Shown here piece by piece: positions 59,386 to 64,000 of a stretch of 64,000 nt of DNA. The position numbers and the translations under genes were made by a program. The notes under the pieces were generated by a model. It searched no databases. It was not told the origin of the DNA and was given only the letters and a program-made list of their open reading frames with translations. Position 1 is the stretch's first letter. Each line of letters opens with the position of its first letter. The DNA is from Brachypodium distachyon (lineage: Eukaryota; Streptophyta; Magnoliopsida; Poales; Poaceae). The stretch is from positions 11,181,501-11,245,500 of the forward strand of contig NC_016131.3 in assembly GCF_000005505.3 (NCBI RefSeq), written 5' to 3'.

Positions 59386-60712
59386 TGAAGGGGCGCGTAG
59401 AGATAAACAAAAACTTTTCCTACGCGAACTCCCAAGATCTAGCCGAGGTAGAAGGCCACGAGGATTACCACTAGACGCGCAGTTGCGGATTATCGATGCG
59501 GCGCCTTGATGCAGTGCAGTCCCTCGATCCGATCCAGCCGATCCAATCCCGCGATCGTCGAAGTGCTGAACGTACAGCACCTCTGCCGGTATCCACACGT
59601 GCGAGGAGGAGCTCCGGCGGCGGACTGCTAGGTCCGGTGCAACGGTTGAACTGAATCGGGCTAGGGTTCTCAACGCATGAGAGTGGAAAAACCGTGCCTC
59701 TTAGGCATCCCACGCCCCTGCTTATATATCGAGTGGAAGTGGGCTCCAAGCCTTGTGGCCCATCCACCCTGCGAGTCCAACTCGCATTGTCAGCCCAATT
59801 CCAGTTCGGGTCCAATCCGACCAAATACTTGCTCCCGCTCTTAAGTGTGTGACCCCGCAGGCTCATGGCGACTTGGACACGATTGGAGTCCGACTCACAA
59901 TCGATCAATCGGTAGCGGCTCCTAGCAGAACGTGCCGACTCCCAAGTACCATCAAGTCATGACGACGTACCTTCCAATGTGACATACGTCTTAGTCCCTT
60001 TTGCCTCACGATATACCTTGTCGAACTATAGGTGATTAATCGTCATCCCTTTAATAGTTCAACTCTCTTCTCGATCCGTGATATACGATTCATCCGACTA
60101 ACTCTTAGTCGATCGACCCGGTTAACAGTTAACCAAGTCGCGCATGGCCATGCTTCCCGAATCATATCACTCGAGAGGGCCCAGAGAATATCTCTCCAGT
60201 CGGAGGGGCAAAATCCCATCTTGGTTATCCACATCACACAGCTTGATTCTCAGTCAACCCGAACTCTGCCTTTATAACTGCCCTGTTACGGAACAACGTT
60301 TGACAGAACCTAAGTTGGTGATCCACAACTCGGATTGTGCGACAACCTCAGGTCTAAGGATTACATTGATTGAGACATGCAAATGACGACTTACTCGTTG
60401 CATCTCAATATGGGTCAGTCCGACTCGCTAAACTCTTTAGCCGAGTCCGTGTAAGCTGGAATGACATCACCATGCCCATGACAAGTGGAACCGAGTCATC
60501 AGCCAACTTTCACATTAGTCTAGGTTATGTGTCCAGCACAACCTCAATGACTAAGGACAATTTAGTATGAACAACATGAATACATAGTTCCACAATCAAA
60601 TCACATATTCAATGATACATATCAGATGTTCAAATAAGGACAACTTAATAATATTTATGAATACATTGGGAATTACATCATACATGATTGCCTCTAGGGC
60701 ATATTCCCAACA
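59386..60712 (-). mobile_element. Copia solo LTR, BARE/Angela-like
   Basis: On the minus strand the LTR starts TGTTGGGAATATGCCCTAGA, the start typical of BARE/Angela/WIS Copia LTRs of grasses, and ends CGCCCCTTCA. GATAC flanks both sides (59381-59385, 60713-60717). No internal coding region accompanies it, so it is a solo LTR left by recombination between two LTRs. The ORFs inside are non-coding LTR sequence. Confidence 0.9.
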
Positions 60713-62413
60713 GATACTGTATAACACCCCGCAAAGCCATAACCTGATGAGATACATACAGTGAGAGGCAGAACAACTCAATTCAATTAAGGAAATACAT
60801 GGGTGGAGAAAATTGTGTGAGACTACAAAGCAGATAACAATAAACTCCAATTAAGGTGTTGCATCAAAATTCTGGTGCAAAAATCCTTTGAAGCAACTCA
60901 ACCCCAGATGTATTAGCTCGAATCAGTTAGTAATTATACAACAAATATGCATATGACATACCGTCAGGACAGATTTCGCTGATATGGATGAAATCAATTC
61001 GCACAGAAATCCGAGATAATTCTGCTTGCTGCTGCGTTCGAGCTTCAGAAATACAGATCAATTTTAGAAAGTGGCCTACAAATCCCTGAAGAAAATAAAC
61101 CTAACATGGGAAAATCCCAAACCTTGGAGTGGCTCCTGGAATCCGGCAGTTGTCGGCAGACGCAGGGGTGAGGAAGAACCACGTGGAAGAAGGGACTAAA
61201 TAGAGCGGTCACATTAAGACCGACCCAAAGTCCCCACGTATTCAGGTGTGGTGGCTGCCGTTTCGGCCATAAATGAGAGGGGAATGAAGGCTGCCGTTAC
61301 TTAGCGAGGGCAGAGGTGGAGCGACGGTGGAACAAAGCACAGAATTGGGGGCGGTGGGACACTCATGGTTGGCTGGACGACGCAAGACGGGCTGCACTTG
61401 GTGGGCCATCCCAACAATAGCAGGCTGGACGCGACGGGCCAACGAATCAGAAGGTCATGGTCCGGGCGGGCGCGCACATCAGACACGGGCGCGGAAGGAA
61501 CCATGGCAATGGTCAGCAGCAGCGATACCTGGCGGGGACAACACAGCAAGGGGCAGTGCATGGCGGCGGCCTGGGCGCTCGGGGGCGCGCCATGACTATG
61601 GTCGGCAGCGATGAAGCTCGGCGGGGACGGTGCAGCAAGGGCAGCGCATGACGGCGGCCGGGGCGCGTGCGTGGTGACAACGGCCAGGGGCGGGGACGGC
61701 ATCAGCAACGGCGGAACAAATCTCTCGGCTTGTGGCTTCGTGGCTGGCAGCTTGTCTGTGGCTTGCGTTGTTTTAGCGATGTCCGTGGCTGGCTGTGCTG
61801 GACGCGAGTACGCGAGGCCTGTTCGCGGGCTGGCTGCTCTGGACGCAAGATGGGCCGCACGCGGTGGGTTGGACGTGATGGGCTAAATCGAAATTAGAAT
61901 GGATATTAGATTAGTTTTTTTTTAGCAAAAAAGGGAATTCGATGGAAATTAGAAATTAAAAATTAGGTGAAATGTGGATTTGGATAGGCTGCATGTGCAG
62001 CCTGCTAAATTTACTGCACTTAGTGGGTTTCAACTTTATAGAGTTATAGATAACTAGAGCCAAACTTTGATTTTCAGTGGGATTTTTGCCTTCCATAAAT
62101 GCTGGATAGAAGACGAGTTGTGTAAGGAAAAAAACTTGATCTGGTGTTTTAGTAGGTGATTATATGTAAAAGTGAGTTTAATAGTCTGGTTTCCCACCTT
62201 TCATCCATGCCATGATGCCATCCATTAGGGATTGAACGGCGGACGAACAGAATTTGCACTGAATAGCTATTTTCAATAGATACATTCCTGTGGCGTTCGT
62301 GAGGCTCATGGATAGAAGGAATGGTTTCCACAATATTCATTTTCCTTTAAAGAAAAGGAAATGGTATATAATCTTAGTTGTTCAAGCTTGTCTTTTACTC
62401 CGTATAAAATCTA
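60713..62413. other. Intergenic sequence
   Basis: No supported gene. A GC-rich block at 61320-61900 is open in several frames on both strands, with no domain and with repeated GGTGGGCC/TGGACGCGACGGGC-like pieces; it is probably decayed repeat DNA. Confidence 0.4.
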
Positions 62414-62729
62414 ACTTATCTGAGGGCATTTCCAGGTAATCCCTCGAATCCTCCCCATTTGTCCAAATATGTGCATATGGGAGAATACGTAACGCAGTGG
62501 TAACCCCCATTTGTCCAAAAGTGGTCCACACCCCCATTTCTTCCTCAACTTTGAGAAGAGTATGAGGAGTCCCCATTTGTACAAAACTCACCTAAATCTT
62601 GTCCACTTGTATTTTTGGTCCACATGTCAAAAACTCATAAAAAAATAAATGTGGGTTTCATTTGTCTAAAGACCCCTCAAATGGACAAATGGGGGGGACA
62701 AAATGGAGTCTCACCCTTAGAGATGGCCT
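62414..62729. mobile_element. Possible MITE
   Basis: GAGGGCATTTCCAGG...CCCCATTTGTCC on the left pairs loosely with GGACAAATGGGG...AGAGATGGCC on the right. Target duplication not resolved. Confidence 0.4.
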
Positions 62730-63139
62730 AAGACCCTTGTTATGGATCGGAGGGATTATTTGATTTGATGAGATCAGACTAAGCATCCATGTAATATATC
62801 CCAGTCCGTAGTCCTTGGTCCTTGCGAACGCGCAGCGTGTGTGTGCTGGCATGCTGCTATACAAAGGCAGGATGTGTTTCCGCGGTGGGCGAACTGACGG
62901 ACAGAATCAGTATCCTGGCCGTATGCACGTATTCAATTCAAACAATGCGAAGATTTGGAAATTCGGTATTCAATATCTATTCAGAATCGTGGTTAGATCC
63001 CAATATATATATTCGACCCTGACTAGAAAATCGAAAAAGGGTCTTGATAGCATAGCTTGGCCGTCGGTTCCTACTCCGTCCGAGCCCCTTGGCGAGCACC
63101 GCGGCCGACCGAAGCCCAGCCAGGCCCCTACATATCTAC
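62730..63139 (+). promoter_or_regulatory. Promoter and leader of the F-box gene
   Basis: CAATATATATATTC at 63001-63014 is a good TATA box, about 125-135 bases before the start codon. An upstream ORF frame overlaps it, without known domain. Confidence 0.5.
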
Positions 63140-64000
63140 ATGACGACGAGCAACCAGAGGATGATGGACAACGCGTCCATACTGCCGGACGAGACGCTGC
63201 TGGAGGTCCTCCTGCGCCTGCCCGTGAAAGCAATCCTCCGCTTCCGCGCCGTGTGCCGCAGCTGGGCCGCGCTGCTCTCCTCGGACTCCTTCTGCGACCT
63301 CCACATGGCCAAAAACGCCGACAGGGAGCCGCCAGCGCTTCCCGAGCTGCTCTACTTAACGCCGTGTCGAAGCTCCATCGCCACAGAGCTGCGCTGCAGC
63401 AGCGACGGCCGCCTGCTGCTCACCGTCAAAGACGTCATCCGCCAGTTCGCGAGCATGACGCCCGTGCCGTGCCGCGGCCTCACCTTGCTGCACCACGATG
63501 CCCGGCATCAGGACGACTACTACCTCTGCAACGCGGCCACACGAGCGGTCGCCAAGCTGCCGCCTTGCCACGACCAGCCCCAAGTTTGCTCGGCCGGCCT
63601 CGGGTTCGACGCCGCCACGAGGCAGCACAAGGTGGTCAGGCTGTTTGCCGTCCAGTGGGCGGAAGACGTCCGCGACGCCATCAAGTGCGAGGTGTTCACC
63701 GTGCCTGGGTCCGGTGACCGCTGGAGGCCCGCTGCCGGAGGCCTGCGCCTGCCCTCGGCGTTCTGCGAGTTGGGCTGTGCCGCTATCGACACGGCGTTAT
63801 CGTTCAGCCTCATGCCGGTGTTCGCGGACGGGTTCCTACACTGGATCATCCTCCCCATATGCAAGTTCATGGACGCAGCCGTGCTGTCCTTCTCTCTCGC
63901 GGATGAGACCTTCAGTTTGGTCGCGTCACCGTCACCCTTCGTTGGATCGCACCTGGTGGAGCTTGATGGCAGGTTGTGTGCCGTCCAGGAACTTCCGTAT
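63140..64000 (+). CDS. F-box protein, 5' part (runs off the window)
   Basis: An uninterrupted frame of 287 codons from ATG 63140 to the window edge. Residues 15-52 are an F-box: LPDETLLEVLLRLPVKAILR then CRSWAALLSS. Downstream blocks (YLCNAATRAVAKLPP, GLGFDAATRQHKVVRLF, FADGFLHWI) match the F-box-associated region of the FBA type that follows in many plant F-box proteins. Such proteins are the substrate-recognition subunits of SCF ubiquitin ligases; the target is unknown. No intron is needed in the visible part. The start was chosen as the first ATG upstream of the F-box in frame; a second at 63161 is possible. GC-rich like many grass F-box genes. Confidence 0.88.
   Translation, partial: MTTSNQRMMDNASILPDETLLEVLLRLPVKAILRFRAVCRSWAALLSSDSFCDLHMAKNADREPPALPELLYLTPCRSSIATELRCSSDGRLLLTVKDVIRQFASMTPVPCRGLTLLHHDARHQDDYYLCNAATRAVAKLPPCHDQPQVCSAGLGFDAATRQHKVVRLFAVQWAEDVRDAIKCEVFTVPGSGDRWRPAAGGLRLPSAFCELGCAAIDTALSFSLMPVFADGFLHWIILPICKFMDAAVLSFSLADETFSLVASPSPFVGSHLVELDGRLCAVQELPY

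Noticed and set aside
59471..59908. Minus-strand ORF of 145 codons
   Set aside because: Lies wholly inside the Copia solo LTR and has no known domain.
61320..61900. GC-rich block with overlapping ORFs on both strands
   Set aside because: No domain, codon-frame competition in several frames, repeated short pieces; more like decayed repeat DNA than a gene.

Overview
This is nuclear DNA from a grass (Poaceae). The evidence is intron-bearing plant genes with GC-rich coding exons, many Stowaway-type MITEs with CTCCCTCC termini, a Tourist-like MITE, a BARE/Angela-like Copia solo LTR, and nested Ty3/gypsy elements of the Tat/RIRE2 type. The species cannot be settled from the sequence alone; a Pooideae-like or rice-like genome is an inference. 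I found no CRISPR array, operon, rRNA or convincing tRNA gene.

Layout. 1-249 is the end of an LTR that runs off the left edge. 992-2460 (+) is a five-exon gene like the phytochrome-interacting factors, with a duplicated phytochrome-binding motif and no exon for the DNA-binding basic region. 7427-9253 (+) is an intact group IId WRKY transcription factor. 9254-16259 is intergenic, with LINE, Tourist and miniature LTR-element remnants. 16260-23075 (-) is a nine-exon P-loop kinase gene with a zeta-type domain, for which I could join every exon in frame. 25344-32265 (-) is a three-KH-domain RNA-binding protein gene resembling FLK. Its upstream side holds a 2.5-kb hAT-like element with a second element nested in it.

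35627-56148 is a 20.5-kb nest of two related Tat-type gypsy retrotransposons. The outer one (5-bp target duplication AGGAA) carries gag-pol on the minus strand and a plus-strand (antisense) extra ORF. The inner one (40094-48024, duplication CACCA) landed inside a roughly 108-bp tandem repeat of the outer one. Both are dead copies. The outer element itself sits in an older LTR-retrotransposon remnant whose primer-binding site is at 56505. To the right lie a LINE fragment, a Mutator-type MITE with a 9-bp target duplication and a 1327-bp Copia solo LTR. The window closes with the 5' part of an F-box gene (63140 to beyond 64000, +).

The host genes are unrelated single plant genes, not a pathway: two transcription regulators, a membrane-anchored P-loop kinase, an RNA-binding protein and an F-box protein. 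The points most worth a second look are the PIF-like protein without a basic region, the antisense ORF and internal tandem repeat of the retroelements, and a 20-base inverted filler at the deletion junction of the inner element. I did not find a clearly new defence or mobile system.
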